The notes under the pieces were generated by a model, which was given only the letters and a program-made list of their open reading frames with translations, was not told where the DNA came from and ran no database searches. A stretch of 64,000 nt of DNA from Sporomusa termitida (GTDB lineage Bacteria; Bacillota; Negativicutes; Sporomusales; Sporomusaceae), in NCBI RefSeq assembly GCF_007641255.1, contig NZ_CP036259.1, positions 1,612,001 through 1,676,000 of the forward strand. Reading direction: 5' to 3'. Each line of letters starts with the position of its first letter. Positions within the stretch are counted from its first letter, which is position 1. Below are positions 33,054 to 41,683 of the stretch, piece by piece. The translations under genes and the position numbers were made by a program.

Positions 33054-34131
33054 CCCACGGTTTGCCCAGTCTTTAGTTGATATTGTAGCAGCAGAGCTTA
33101 ATAAAAATGTTAATATTACCGACAATCATGGCGTTATTATTGCTTCTTTCAGCAAAGAGCGTGTGTCTCATATTCATGAGGCGGCAGCCCGGATGCTGAT
33201 CAGCGGCCCGATCCGGGAATTTTCGGTTACCGCCGAGCAAGAGATGCAGCTAAAGGGAGTCAGGCAGGGTTTTAATGTTCCGATTATGACCGGTGCCGGC
33301 TGTGTGGGGGTTATTGGTGTTTCCGGCGCTCCTGATACCGCAGCTCCTTATGCCCGCCTGGCCGCTAAATTTGTGGAGGCCGCTTTAGAATCGAACGCCA
33401 GGCAGGAAAAATTAGTGCGGGCCCTGAAGGAAAAAGAAGAACTTCAGTCCATTCTGCTCAATAAAATGATTAGCGTCCAGGAAGAAGAACGGAAGAAAAT
33501 CTCCCGGGAGCTTCATGACGAAACCAGTCAGGCTCTGACGTCTATCATTGTTGGTCTCAGGGTATTGTCCGAACATGTTCATAGTGAGAGCGAGCGGGAA
33601 AAAATCCTGGCGATGCGGGATTTGGCTGTAAAAACACTGGAAGATGTTCATCACTTGGCTGTGCAGCTCAGACCGGCGCTGTTAGACGACCTGGGACTGG
33701 TGGCTGCTGCTCAGAAATATGTGGAGAATTACTCCCGGCAATATAGTATTACTGTGGATCTTAATGTCGTTAATCTGTCACGCCAGCGGTTTTTACCGGA
33801 AATTGAGATTACGTTATATCGTATTTTACAGGAAGCTTTAACCAATATTGCCAAGCACGCCAAAGCTACCCAGGTCAGAGTGCTGCTTAAAAAGCAGCGC
33901 GATAAGCTTGTACTCACTATCAAAGATAACGGGATTGGGTTTGATGACGATATTTTAAACGGTGTCGGCAGTGATACCTGTCTTGGTATCCATGGCATGC
34001 ACGAACGGATCGCGCTGTTGTCAGGTGAATTTTATATTGATTCAGCGCCAGGGAAAGGCACAGTGATTACTGTAGAGATACCACTTGACCGGCGTAAAAA
34101 AACAGAAAGCGGTTTGGGACAGGCCCATTAA
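33043..34131 (+). CDS. Sensor histidine kinase with sugar-diacid recognition domain
   Basis: Soluble two-component kinase of 362 residues. Residues about 1-118 match the putative sugar-diacid recognition domain (ELDPRFAQSLVDIVAAELNK, GVRQGFNVPIM), as in CdaR regulators of glycerate/glucarate. It is followed by a coiled coil, a HisKA_3 segment with phospho-acceptor H158 (ISRELHDETSQAL), and a GHKL ATPase domain (EALTNIAKHAKA, DNGIGFD, GMHERIALL). No membrane helix. Overlaps terC by 11 bases. Its likely partner is the NarL-type regulator at 37111, with glcDF between them. Confidence 0.88.
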   Translation: MELDPRFAQSLVDIVAAELNKNVNITDNHGVIIASFSKERVSHIHEAAARMLISGPIREFSVTAEQEMQLKGVRQGFNVPIMTGAGCVGVIGVSGAPDTAAPYARLAAKFVEAALESNARQEKLVRALKEKEELQSILLNKMISVQEEERKKISRELHDETSQALTSIIVGLRVLSEHVHSESEREKILAMRDLAVKTLEDVHHLAVQLRPALLDDLGLVAAAQKYVENYSRQYSITVDLNVVNLSRQRFLPEIEITLYRILQEALTNIAKHAKATQVRVLLKKQRDKLVLTIKDNGIGFDDDILNGVGSDTCLGIHGMHERIALLSGEFYIDSAPGKGTVITVEIPLDRRKKTESGLGQAH

Positions 34132-34147
34132 CCGCTTTCTGTTTTTC
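34100..34147 (+). terminator. Terminator overlapping the kinase stop
   Basis: AAACAGAAAGCGGTT pairs with AACCGCTTTCTGTTT around a 15-base loop; TT follows. The left arm lies in the last kinase codons. Confidence 0.82.
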
Positions 34148-34234
34148 ATCAAAGGAAACTGCCAGCTTATTGCCTGTAAGAAGTATGGGGGTGAGTCAGA
34201 CCATCCCAGCCATCTCAAGCAGCAGTAGTAAAAA

Positions 34235-35557
34235 TCACTTCTTTTGGCCTGCTTTATAAGCCTTATCCAATAACTGAATCACATGCACAACATCCTGATT
34301 CTGATTGTTTTGGACTAGACCGTCAGTGATATGCATCCGGCAGGTACCACAGCTGGTAGCTACCGTGTCAGCTTTAGTTGCAGTAATGTTTGCGATTTTA
34401 CGGTCATTGATCTTGCGGGAGAGTTCATAATTGCCCAGGCTGAAGGAGCCGCCTGAACCGCAGCAGCGGTCGGCTTCTTTCATTTCCACAAACTGTAATC
34501 CGGGAATGGATTTCAGCAGCTGGCGCGGCTGCGCCGTAACCTTGATACCGCGGGCCATATGGCACGGGTCATGCATGGTAACGGTGGCATTAACCGGGCC
34601 AAGTTTATTTTTGTCAATTTTAACAACATCAACTAAGAATTCGCTGATTTCATAGGTTTTTTGGGCGAGTTTTTCGGCCCGGGCCTTCATGGCCGGGTCA
34701 TCATGGAATAGTTCAACAAATTCAATTTTCCAGGCTTCCGTGCAGGAGCCACAGGCCGCAATGATATAATCGACTTTATATTGCTCAAAAACCTCAATAT
34801 TGTGTTTGGCCAGGAGTTTGGCGGCCTCCACATCACCGGACATGTAAATTGGCGTACCGCAGCAATGCTGCAGGGCGGGAATTACAATTTCAATGTTGTT
34901 GGCTTTCAGGACATCAATGACAGCCTGGCCAACATCGGTATAGATATAGTTGATGGTGCAGCCGGTAAAGAAGCCAACCTTAAGTTTTGGTTTATCGGCT
35001 TTAATGACCTCGGGATGCCGGTTTCTTAACGGCGAGGCGGCAAAAGGGGCCGTTACCCGGCGTTTATCAAGTCCCGGCATCGGAAAACGGGCTACGGCCG
35101 CCATCGGCCGGGGAAGTTTTTTAAAGCTGAGCGGACCGAACAGTCCGGCCAGCCGCAAGGCTAAGTCAAACATAGTCCGGTTTTTCAGCAGCTTAAATAC
35201 ATAGTTTTTAACCGGATGCAAGCCGCGTGCTTTGACGGCAGCCTGGCGGCCGCGCACAATAAGTCCATCGGCCGGTACGCCGCAGGGACATTTTACAGTA
35301 CAGGCTTTACAGGACACACATTTACTCATCCATTTATCAAAGTTTTCGCTAATCGGAATTTTGCCGCTTAAGACGGCCTCCATCAGCGCCAGCTTACCTC
35401 TGGCAACTGCGGTTTCGGTGCCCAATTCTTTATAAATGGGGCAGACCTCCATACAGTTGCCGCACTTCATACAGTTGGCAAGCGCGTCCTGGAGATCGGC
35501 TAACAACTCTTTATCGTGCTCGTTAATTGCTTGCGCAGTAACAAGTTTATCACTCAT
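34235..35557 (-). CDS. glcF: Glycolate/lactate oxidase iron-sulfur subunit GlcF
   Basis: Electron-transfer subunit of a (S)-2-hydroxy-acid oxidase. 440 residues. Two 4Fe-4S clusters near the N-terminus: CMKCGNCMEVCP (about 31-42) and CVSCKACTVKCP (about 82-93). Two CCG domains follow: QHCCGTPIY plus CGSCTEAW, then DRCCGSGGSF plus CGTCRMH. One base separates it from the upstream glcD. The physiological substrate (glycolate, D- or L-lactate) is not determined by sequence. Confidence 0.88.
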   Translation of the reverse strand: MSDKLVTAQAINEHDKELLADLQDALANCMKCGNCMEVCPIYKELGTETAVARGKLALMEAVLSGKIPISENFDKWMSKCVSCKACTVKCPCGVPADGLIVRGRQAAVKARGLHPVKNYVFKLLKNRTMFDLALRLAGLFGPLSFKKLPRPMAAVARFPMPGLDKRRVTAPFAASPLRNRHPEVIKADKPKLKVGFFTGCTINYIYTDVGQAVIDVLKANNIEIVIPALQHCCGTPIYMSGDVEAAKLLAKHNIEVFEQYKVDYIIAACGSCTEAWKIEFVELFHDDPAMKARAEKLAQKTYEISEFLVDVVKIDKNKLGPVNATVTMHDPCHMARGIKVTAQPRQLLKSIPGLQFVEMKEADRCCGSGGSFSLGNYELSRKINDRKIANITATKADTVATSCGTCRMHITDGLVQNNQNQDVVHVIQLLDKAYKAGQKK

Positions 35558-35558
35558 T

Positions 35559-36941
35559 TTAACACTCTCCCACTAGTTTACCAGGATTCAAAATGAGATT
35601 AGGGTCAAGGGCGCGTTTGATACTTTTCATAGCTTCCAGCGTGACCGGGCCAAACTGATCTTCCATATATTTAAGCTTGCCCAGACCAATACCGTGTTCA
35701 CCCGAAAGGGTGCCGCCCAGCTTGATGGCCGTACTGAAGATTTCGTCCATAGCTTTATACACACGCTCCATCTCTTCCTTGTCGCGAATATCGCAAACAA
35801 TGGTGGGATGCATATTGCCGTCGCCGGCATGACCAAAGGTGCCGATGGTCACGTTGTATTTCCTGGCAGTTTCGTTTACTGCACGAATCATATCAGGTAC
35901 TTTGTTACGGGGAACAGTAGCATCTTCGACAAAGGTGGTCGGACGGAGTTTGGCCAGTGCCGGCAGTGCAGCCCGGCGGGCAGCCCATAACTTATCACGT
36001 TCGGCTGCGTCTTTGGCCAGCTTGACCTCGTCGGCCTGATTGGCCGTTAAGACCTCCATGACTTTAGCCGCTTCTTTTTCCACAACCTCCGGAATCCCGT
36101 CAACCTCAATCAGCAAGACCGCTTCCGCATCAACCGGCAACCCCACTTTGGCATAATCCTCAACAGTGCGGATGGTGGGATTGTCCATGATTTCCAGGGT
36201 AGCGGGAATAATCTTGGCGGCAATAATTGCGGCAATCGCCTGGCCGGCATGATCAAGATTTTTAAAAATAGCCATCAGACTCTTTCTGGCCTCGGGGGCG
36301 GGAACCAATTTAACAACAATTCTGGTAATTACCCCTAAAGTACCTTCAGCACCGGTAAAGAGCTTAGTCATATCATAACCGGACACATCTTTTACATTTT
36401 TTCCGCCAACATTCATAACCTGGCCGTTGGCAAGGACAACCTCAAGACCCATTACATAGTGTTTGGTTACCCCGTATTTGAGTCCGCGCAGCCCGCCGGC
36501 ATTTTCAGATACCGTGCCGCCCATCGTTGCTGTAGTAACTGTGCCGGGATCAGGCGGATAAATGAGGCCGTAAGCCTCGACTGCTTTATTAAGGTCAGAC
36601 ACAATAAGACCGGGTTCAACCACAGCCACCAGGTTTTCCGTGTCGATTTCAATTAGTTTGTCCATCCGGGTCATAAGCAGGACAATACCGCCTTTGGTGG
36701 GGACAGTGCCGGCGCTCAGATTGGTGCCTGAGCCACGGGTATATACGGGAATCTTGCCAGTGTTGGCCAGGGCTAATATTTTGGCAACCTCTGCTGTGGT
36801 TGCCGGTTTAACCACCACATCGGGCATGTGAGAAAAGCCGGGAGTAGCGTCATAAGAATAGCAGTGCAGGTCTTCCACACTTGTCAATACGTGTTCATCA
36901 CCAACAATCGTTTTGAGCGCATCAATATGCTGCTTTTCCAT
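35559..36941 (-). CDS. glcD: Glycolate/lactate oxidase FAD subunit GlcD
   Basis: FAD-linked 2-hydroxy-acid dehydrogenase of 460 residues. The FAD-binding PCMH domain spans about 38-215 (PVYTRGSGTNLSAGTVPTKG), followed by the C-terminal FAD-linked oxidase domain with VTIGTFGHAGDGNMHP and SGEHGIGLGKLKYM. ATG 36941 has AAAGGAG upstream. Operon glcD-glcF. D-lactate dehydrogenase is a close alternative. Confidence 0.9.
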   Translation of the reverse strand: MEKQHIDALKTIVGDEHVLTSVEDLHCYSYDATPGFSHMPDVVVKPATTAEVAKILALANTGKIPVYTRGSGTNLSAGTVPTKGGIVLLMTRMDKLIEIDTENLVAVVEPGLIVSDLNKAVEAYGLIYPPDPGTVTTATMGGTVSENAGGLRGLKYGVTKHYVMGLEVVLANGQVMNVGGKNVKDVSGYDMTKLFTGAEGTLGVITRIVVKLVPAPEARKSLMAIFKNLDHAGQAIAAIIAAKIIPATLEIMDNPTIRTVEDYAKVGLPVDAEAVLLIEVDGIPEVVEKEAAKVMEVLTANQADEVKLAKDAAERDKLWAARRAALPALAKLRPTTFVEDATVPRNKVPDMIRAVNETARKYNVTIGTFGHAGDGNMHPTIVCDIRDKEEMERVYKAMDEIFSTAIKLGGTLSGEHGIGLGKLKYMEDQFGPVTLEAMKSIKRALDPNLILNPGKLVGEC

Positions 36942-37110
36942 TTGCTCAGGCTCCTTTAATTTTTTAAATTTTCACAACTTATCGGATATAGTACTTTATC
37001 ATTATTCTCGCTAAATTTGGCGTAAATGTAAATCAGGTACTTACCTTAAAATAAAGTAAGAAACTGCCGTAAATAAATGTAGGATATCCTCCGACAAGAA
37101 GTGCTATGTT

Positions 37111-37767
37111 TCACGTGCTGATCAATTTGTACTGCAAGGCATAGTTTACAAGCTCTGATTTTTTTCGTACATTCAATTTATTCATGATGCGTGAGCGGTA
37201 CGTATCCACTGTCTTGGTGCTCAGCGACAGGTGCTCTGCAATCTCGCTGTTAGTATGTCCTTGAGCCAGCAGCCTAAGCACTTGCCGTTCCCGGCTGCTT
37301 AGTAAAATATAGGGGTCGCGCTGGTCGCTTTTCTCATTATTTATCCGCAGGAGACTGGTTAACAGCGTTTGCGACATGGTTTCATTCAGATATTTTTTCC
37401 CGGAATGGATTTTTAGAATGCCTTCGACAAGCTCAGTATCGGCCGATTTTTTTAAGACATAGCCATCAGCGCCGGCGCGCATAACTTCTTTAATATATTC
37501 ATCATCATCATACATTGTGAGGACAAGAATACGGCAGGACAGTCCTCTGGACTTAAGTTCTTTAATACAATCGACACCGCTCATGACCGGCATGGATATA
37601 TCGAGCAGCAGCACGTCAGGACGCAGTTCCTCAACCATAGCAACCGCCTGTTGTCCGTCACCGGCTTCACCTATCACCTCAAATAACGGCGAACAGTTCA
37701 GCAGAGCCTTAAGTCCGGAACGTAACACGGCGTGGTCGTCGGCGATAACAATACGAATTTTTTCCAT
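37111..37767 (-). CDS. NarL/FixJ-type response regulator
   Basis: Transcriptional response regulator of 218 residues. Receiver domain with phospho-acceptor D56 (DVLLLDISMPVMSG), DD at 10-11 and K106 region (LKKS). C-terminal LuxR-type helix-turn-helix (LSSRERQVLRLLAQGHTNSE). ATG 37767 has AAAGGGAGAA upstream and is preferred over 37803. Expected partner: the kinase at 33043, with glcDF between them. Both genes point away from each other's strand. Confidence 0.9.
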   Translation of the reverse strand: MEKIRIVIADDHAVLRSGLKALLNCSPLFEVIGEAGDGQQAVAMVEELRPDVLLLDISMPVMSGVDCIKELKSRGLSCRILVLTMYDDDEYIKEVMRAGADGYVLKKSADTELVEGILKIHSGKKYLNETMSQTLLTSLLRINNEKSDQRDPYILLSSRERQVLRLLAQGHTNSEIAEHLSLSTKTVDTYRSRIMNKLNVRKKSELVNYALQYKLIST

Positions 37768-37881
37768 TGCGTATTCTCCCTTTTTAAATGATAATATCCT
37801 CATTATATAAATTTGCGTTTTCTTCCATATAGTACATTATTATGTTACAATGAGATCGTATTAAATATCAATTATTATTTG

Positions 37882-37977
37882 TAAAAACAGACTTGGCTTG
37901 TGCCAAGTTCTTCAGGACGACGGCAGAGGCTATAATCGTTCTTGAGTTATCAGCAAGGGACATACTTTCTGATAATG
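37882..37977 (+). repeat. Family-1 structured intergenic repeat, copy C
   Basis: GACTTGGC-TTGT-GCCAAGT hairpin, then GGACGACGGCAGAGGC and ATAATCGTTCTTGAG, then a terminal hairpin TTATCAG / CTGATAA. Subtype shared with copies D and F. First part of an 809-base non-coding stretch (37768-38576). Confidence 0.7.
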
Positions 37978-38041
37978 CAAAAAGGCTTTGCTGCTGGTGG
38001 CCACAGCCTGCTGGCTGCCTGTAACACAATAGTCACTATGG

Positions 38042-38086
38042 TGCACATGGAATGGCAGTGCCGGCGGTCCGGCGATTCTATGTGCA
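38042..38086. other. Imperfect hairpin in the non-coding stretch
   Basis: TGCACATGGAAT pairs with ATTCTATGTGCA (one mismatch) enclosing the small hairpin GCCGG-CGGT-CCGGC. No gene is recognisable here. Confidence 0.55.
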
Positions 38087-38150
38087 ATTTCTATTCTTGG
38101 CCGGCAAGAGGGTTTCCACTGAATGAGTGATTAGACCGGTAAAAGGGGAT

Positions 38151-38385
38151 ACTAGTACCTTGACAAAGTCAAATGTTAGGTTATACAACGCATCTTTTCC
38201 CGCACTGCTTCGTTGTCGTCGCCTTACAGATTGCCGATCTGCGCGGCCCGTGCAAGTAATAAGAGGCCCCTATCATACAGGATCATTAAAGCAGATCTTA
38301 ATGAATCAGTTAGCGTCCTCCGCCTTGCATTGCGAAAAAATCTACATTGTCTAAAACTAACATCTAACTTTGCCAAGGTACTAGT
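38151..38385. repeat. Family-2 long-inverted-repeat element, copy 2
   Basis: 235 bp. Ends ACTAGTACCTTGACAAAG and the complement of ACTAGTACCTTGGCAAAG, with imperfect inverted arms about 45-50 bp long. The core CTGCTTCGTTGTCGTCGCC, AAGTAATAAGAG and CATTAAAGCAGATCTTAATG matches copy 1. Its right end overlaps the left end of copy 3. Confidence 0.72.
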
Positions 38386-38544
38386 ACCTTGGCAGCCCTA
38401 ATCCCGTGAATAATGACGGTCTATTTTCCGCAACCCTTCGTTGTCGTCAGTCGGCATACGTCCGGTATGCCGCCCTCCTCCGCCTTGGTTTGCGAAAAAT
38501 AGCCTCGCCATTATTCTACCGTTTTAGAGCTGACAAGGTACTCG
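38380..38544. repeat. Family-2 long-inverted-repeat element, copy 3 (short form)
   Basis: 165 bp. Ends ACTAGTACCTTGGCAGC and the complement of CGAGTACCTTGTCAGC. The arms pair for almost the entire element (TAATGACGG...CTATTTTCCGCA against TAATGGCGAGG...CTATTTTTCGCA) up to a centre near GTCGGCATACG. It keeps TTCGTTGTCGTC but lacks the middle third of copies 1 and 2. It ends 33 bases before sdaAB. Confidence 0.72.
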
Positions 38545-38576
38545 CCAAGGCTGACTGAAGAGGAGGTAATGTAAGC

Positions 38577-39242
38577 ATGAACATTTTTGATATTATCGGA
38601 CCGATAATGGTCGGACCGTCAAGTTCACATACCGCCGGCGCGGTGCGACTGGGAAATGCTGCCCGGGCTATTTTGGGTCAGCCAGTGGCCAAGGCTGTGA
38701 TTGGGCTGCATGGTTCCTTTGCCCAGACCGGCCGGGGCCATGGCACCGACCTGGCCCTGGTGGCAGGCCTTATGGGCTGGGCGACTGATGACCTGAGAAT
38801 TCCCCAGGCCTTTGCCTTCGCCAGGGAAGGCGGGCTGCAGTATTCTTTCCGCACCATTAATGCCGGTGATGCTGCCCATCCTAACTTTGTCCGGTTTTGG
38901 CTGTCCGGACAGGCTGGGGCCGAAAGCCAGATTGCCGGCGCGTCGATTGGTGGCGGGCGAGTGGTAATCAGTGAGGTGGACGGTTTTCCGCTGGAGTTTA
39001 CGGGCGATTTTCCCACCATTCTCACCCTGCATGAAGACCGTCCCGGTGCAGTGGCAGAGGTAACCGGTATCTTATCCAAACGGGGGGTTAATATTGCCCA
39101 GATGCGTGTATTCAGAAGAAATAAAGGTGGTTTGGCCAGTATGGTGCTTGAGACTGACCAGCCGGTGGACGGGGCGGATATCTCAGCGGTAGCGGGGTTG
39201 CCGATGATTAAAGCGGTGCGCAGCATTACGGCCATCGGCTGA
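38577..39242 (+). CDS. sdaAB: L-serine dehydratase, beta subunit
   Basis: Small subunit of the 4Fe-4S L-serine dehydratase that converts serine to pyruvate and ammonia. 221 residues: N-terminal beta domain with GPSSSHTAGAVRLG (about 12-25) and a C-terminal ACT domain (about 148-220, DRPGAVAEVTGIL). GAGGAGG lies upstream. Sixteen bases before sdaAA. The family-2 repeats end just upstream, so its promoter may lie in or beyond them. Confidence 0.93.
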   Translation: MNIFDIIGPIMVGPSSSHTAGAVRLGNAARAILGQPVAKAVIGLHGSFAQTGRGHGTDLALVAGLMGWATDDLRIPQAFAFAREGGLQYSFRTINAGDAAHPNFVRFWLSGQAGAESQIAGASIGGGRVVISEVDGFPLEFTGDFPTILTLHEDRPGAVAEVTGILSKRGVNIAQMRVFRRNKGGLASMVLETDQPVDGADISAVAGLPMIKAVRSITAIG

Positions 39243-39257
39243 CAAGGAGCGATAAAT

Positions 39258-40145
39258 ATGTCATTAGATAAGTTATCTCTTGAAGAATGGATTCGGTTTG
39301 CTGATGAACAAGCAGTTTCTTTTGCCGACTTTTGTGCGGAATTTCAGTCTTGTCAGCTGGAGGTGACGGCGGGTGAGATAATCACGCGCATGGCAGCAAT
39401 ACTTGATGTTATGGAGGCATCAATAGCTGCCGGGCTTACAGGACCGCGTTCCAAAGGCGGTCTGGTTGGCGGTGATGCCCTCCGGCTGCAGCAATATAGC
39501 CAAGGGCAAAAAAAGACCGTCTTGGGGAGTTTTCTCGGTAAAGCTGTGGCTTATTCACTGGCTGTCGGCGAGGCCAATGCCGCCATGGGCCGGATCGTGG
39601 CTGCGCCCACGGCCGGTTCAAGCGGCGTATTGCCGGCCATCCTGTTTACCCTTAAAGAGGAATTCGCCCTTAGTCAGCAGGAACTGGCTAAAGGGCTGGT
39701 TGTTGCCGGTGCGATCGGGATGGTTATCGCTTCACGGGCCTCTTTGGCCGGAGCCGCCGGCGGCTGTCAGGCGGAATGCGGCTCAGCCGGGGCCATGGCT
39801 GCCGGGGCCATGGTAACACTCCTGGGCGGTACCCCGGTTCAGACCGGTCATGCCGTCGCCATTACCATAAAAAATATGCTGGGGCTGGTGTGCGATCCTG
39901 TGGCCGGGCTGGTTGAGGTGCCCTGCGTTAAGCGCAATGCCGGGGCTGTGGCGCAGGCCGTTGTCGCGGCGGAAATGGCGCTGGCCGGTATTGCCAGTGT
40001 TATTCCGGTGGATGAAGTGATTGATGCGATGGAGTCGGTTGGCCAGTCCATGCATTGTTCACTGAAAGAAACAGCGCAGGGAGGTTTGGCAGTTACACCT
40101 ACCGGCTTAGCCTTAACAGAAAAAATTTTTGGTGATAGTAAATAG
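39258..40145 (+). CDS. sdaAA: L-serine dehydratase, alpha subunit
   Basis: Catalytic, cluster-binding subunit, 295 residues. Seen: MGRIVAAPTAGSSGVLPAI (about 111-129), GGCQAECGSAGAM and MLGLVCDPVAGLVEVPCVKR, containing the cluster-ligand Cys. Forms the enzyme with SdaAB. Followed 61 bases later by ridA, whose product detoxifies the reactive imine released by serine/threonine dehydratases. Confidence 0.94.
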   Translation: MSLDKLSLEEWIRFADEQAVSFADFCAEFQSCQLEVTAGEIITRMAAILDVMEASIAAGLTGPRSKGGLVGGDALRLQQYSQGQKKTVLGSFLGKAVAYSLAVGEANAAMGRIVAAPTAGSSGVLPAILFTLKEEFALSQQELAKGLVVAGAIGMVIASRASLAGAAGGCQAECGSAGAMAAGAMVTLLGGTPVQTGHAVAITIKNMLGLVCDPVAGLVEVPCVKRNAGAVAQAVVAAEMALAGIASVIPVDEVIDAMESVGQSMHCSLKETAQGGLAVTPTGLALTEKIFGDSK

Positions 40146-40206
40146 GCAGGTTTTTACCAAATAATATAGAATGTCCTAGAAAACAAGATAAAAAGGAGGC
40201 TGCAGC

Positions 40207-40587
40207 ATGAAAGCAGTTGTTAGCTCTGACCGTGCCCCGCAGGCCATCGGACCCTACTCACAGGCCATCAAAGCCAATGGATTTTTATTTGTTTCCGGCC
40301 AGATCCCTCTTGACCCTGTTACCGGCCAGATTGTTTATGGCGGCATTGAGAATCAAACCCATCAGGTATTGGCTAACCTGCGGGCTATTTTGGAAAAAGA
40401 GAACCTGACCTTTGCTCATGTGGTAAAAACATCAGTCTTTCTGAAAGACATGGACGATTTTGCGCTAATGAACAATGTCTATAGTCAGTATTTTACGGAG
40501 GCACCGCCCGCCCGGGCTTGTGTCCAGGTCGCAAAACTGCCGCGTGATGTCAGTGTGGAAATTGAACTGATTGCTGTATATCCGTAA
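40207..40587 (+). CDS. ridA: 2-iminobutanoate/2-iminopropanoate deaminase RidA
   Basis: Hydrolyses reactive enamine/imine intermediates. 126 residues, the usual size. Seen: APQAIGPYSQAIKANGFLFV (about 9-28), SGQIPLDP and PPARACVQVAKLPRDVSVEI with the conserved Arg and Glu. The SdaA enzyme next door forms aminoacrylate, a RidA substrate, so their proximity is functionally coherent. Terminator follows. Confidence 0.93.
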   Translation: MKAVVSSDRAPQAIGPYSQAIKANGFLFVSGQIPLDPVTGQIVYGGIENQTHQVLANLRAILEKENLTFAHVVKTSVFLKDMDDFALMNNVYSQYFTEAPPARACVQVAKLPRDVSVEIELIAVYP

Positions 40588-40592
40588 ATGAT

Positions 40593-40623
40593 AAAAGCCG
40601 AAACCTCTATGGTTTCGGCTTTT
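40593..40623 (+). terminator. Terminator after ridA
   Basis: AAAAGCCGAAACC / GGTTTCGGCTTTT with the 5-base loop TCTAT. It faces the convergent lgt gene and may act on both strands. Confidence 0.88.
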
Positions 40624-40686
40624 CCAGTATATCGGCAATGTTTTGGCAAGAAATCTCAAGCGTTGGTCCCGGCAGGATATGGCTCG

Positions 40687-41480
40687 TTACTTATTCTGTC
40701 CGGCAAGGCCGATGCGTTCGGCATAGTAGCCCTGCCGGATGAACAGGATTAAGCCAATAACGATAATGGCCAGGCTGGTAAACTGGGCAGATTTTAAACC
40801 AAACAACAGTGTGCCGTAATCCCCGCGGAGAAACTCGAGAAAGAAACGGGCTGTCGAATACAACACAGCATACAGGATAAATACCTGGCCTTTGGCATGA
40901 TTGGTGGTCCTAAAGATCAACAGGAGAACAAAGATGATAACATCAATTTGGCCTTCCCAAACCTCAGCCGGCCACAGCGGTTGATCGCCATATACCTGAT
41001 AGGCCAGGGTGGTTGAAGGATAAACAATCCCGAAGTTGCCGCCGGTAGGATGGCCAAAAGCATCGCCGTTCATTAGATTAGCCATCCGGCCGATTGCCTG
41101 GCCGATAATAACGGCCGGGGCCGCAACAATATCAGCAAAGGCCCAGGTATCAATTTTATGGATTTTGGTATAGATGATCCCCGCAACCGCCCCTAACAAA
41201 ACGCCGCCCTGGATGGCCATCCCGCCCTGCCAGACAAACGGGATCTCCAGCAGGTGATGCTGGTAATATTCCCAGTCAAAGAAGAAAACATCCCACAGGC
41301 GGGCGCCGACAATACCGGCTAAGCCACAATAGATGCCCATGTCCGGCACATGCTGATGCCAGCGGCCATCCTGCCTGGCCAGAAAATAGGCGGTGCCTGT
41401 CGCCAGGATTATGCTCAGGCTCAAAATCAACCCATACGCCCTGATAGGAAAATCACCGATAAAAAAGAGGTACTGATGCA
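40687..41480 (-). CDS. lgt: Prolipoprotein diacylglyceryl transferase
   Basis: Transfers diacylglycerol from phosphatidylglycerol to the lipobox Cys of prolipoproteins in the membrane. 264 residues, seven hydrophobic segments. The signature GRMANLMNGDAFGHP is present, as are conserved FPIRAYGL near the start and RFFLEFLRGD near the end. ATG 41480 is preferred over GTG 41498, with TGTGGAGG upstream. Confidence 0.92.
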
Positions 41481-41517
41481 TAGTGTGTTGAACCTCCACA
41501 ATTAAATAATATAATAC

Positions 41518-41632
41518 TAAGAAAAGACTTGGCTTGTGCCAAGTCCCTCAGGACGCCGGCAGAAGCCGCCTGTGCCCTTTGGGTATAGGCGTTTTTACTC
41601 ATGATCAGAAAATGATATACTTTCTGATCATG
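41518..41632 (+). repeat. Family-1 structured intergenic repeat, copy D
   Basis: The most complete copy: outer stem TAAGAA / TTTTTA, hairpin GACTTGGC-TTGT-GCCAAGTC, inner stem ACGCC / GGCGT around CGGCAGAAGCCG and TGTGCCCTTTGGGTATA, then a 12-bp terminal hairpin CATGATCAGAAA / TTTCTGATCATG. Between divergent lgt and tlpA, in + orientation. Confidence 0.8.
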
Positions 41633-41683
41633 TTAAAAAGCAGTAAAACATATATCTGTTATATCAGGTGAGAGGAGACTGTC

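Noticed and set aside
37942-38130. A 62-residue frame upstream of sdaAB
   Set aside because: No ribosome-binding site, odd Cys/Trp-rich composition, and it is covered by hairpins and a repeat; judged chance.
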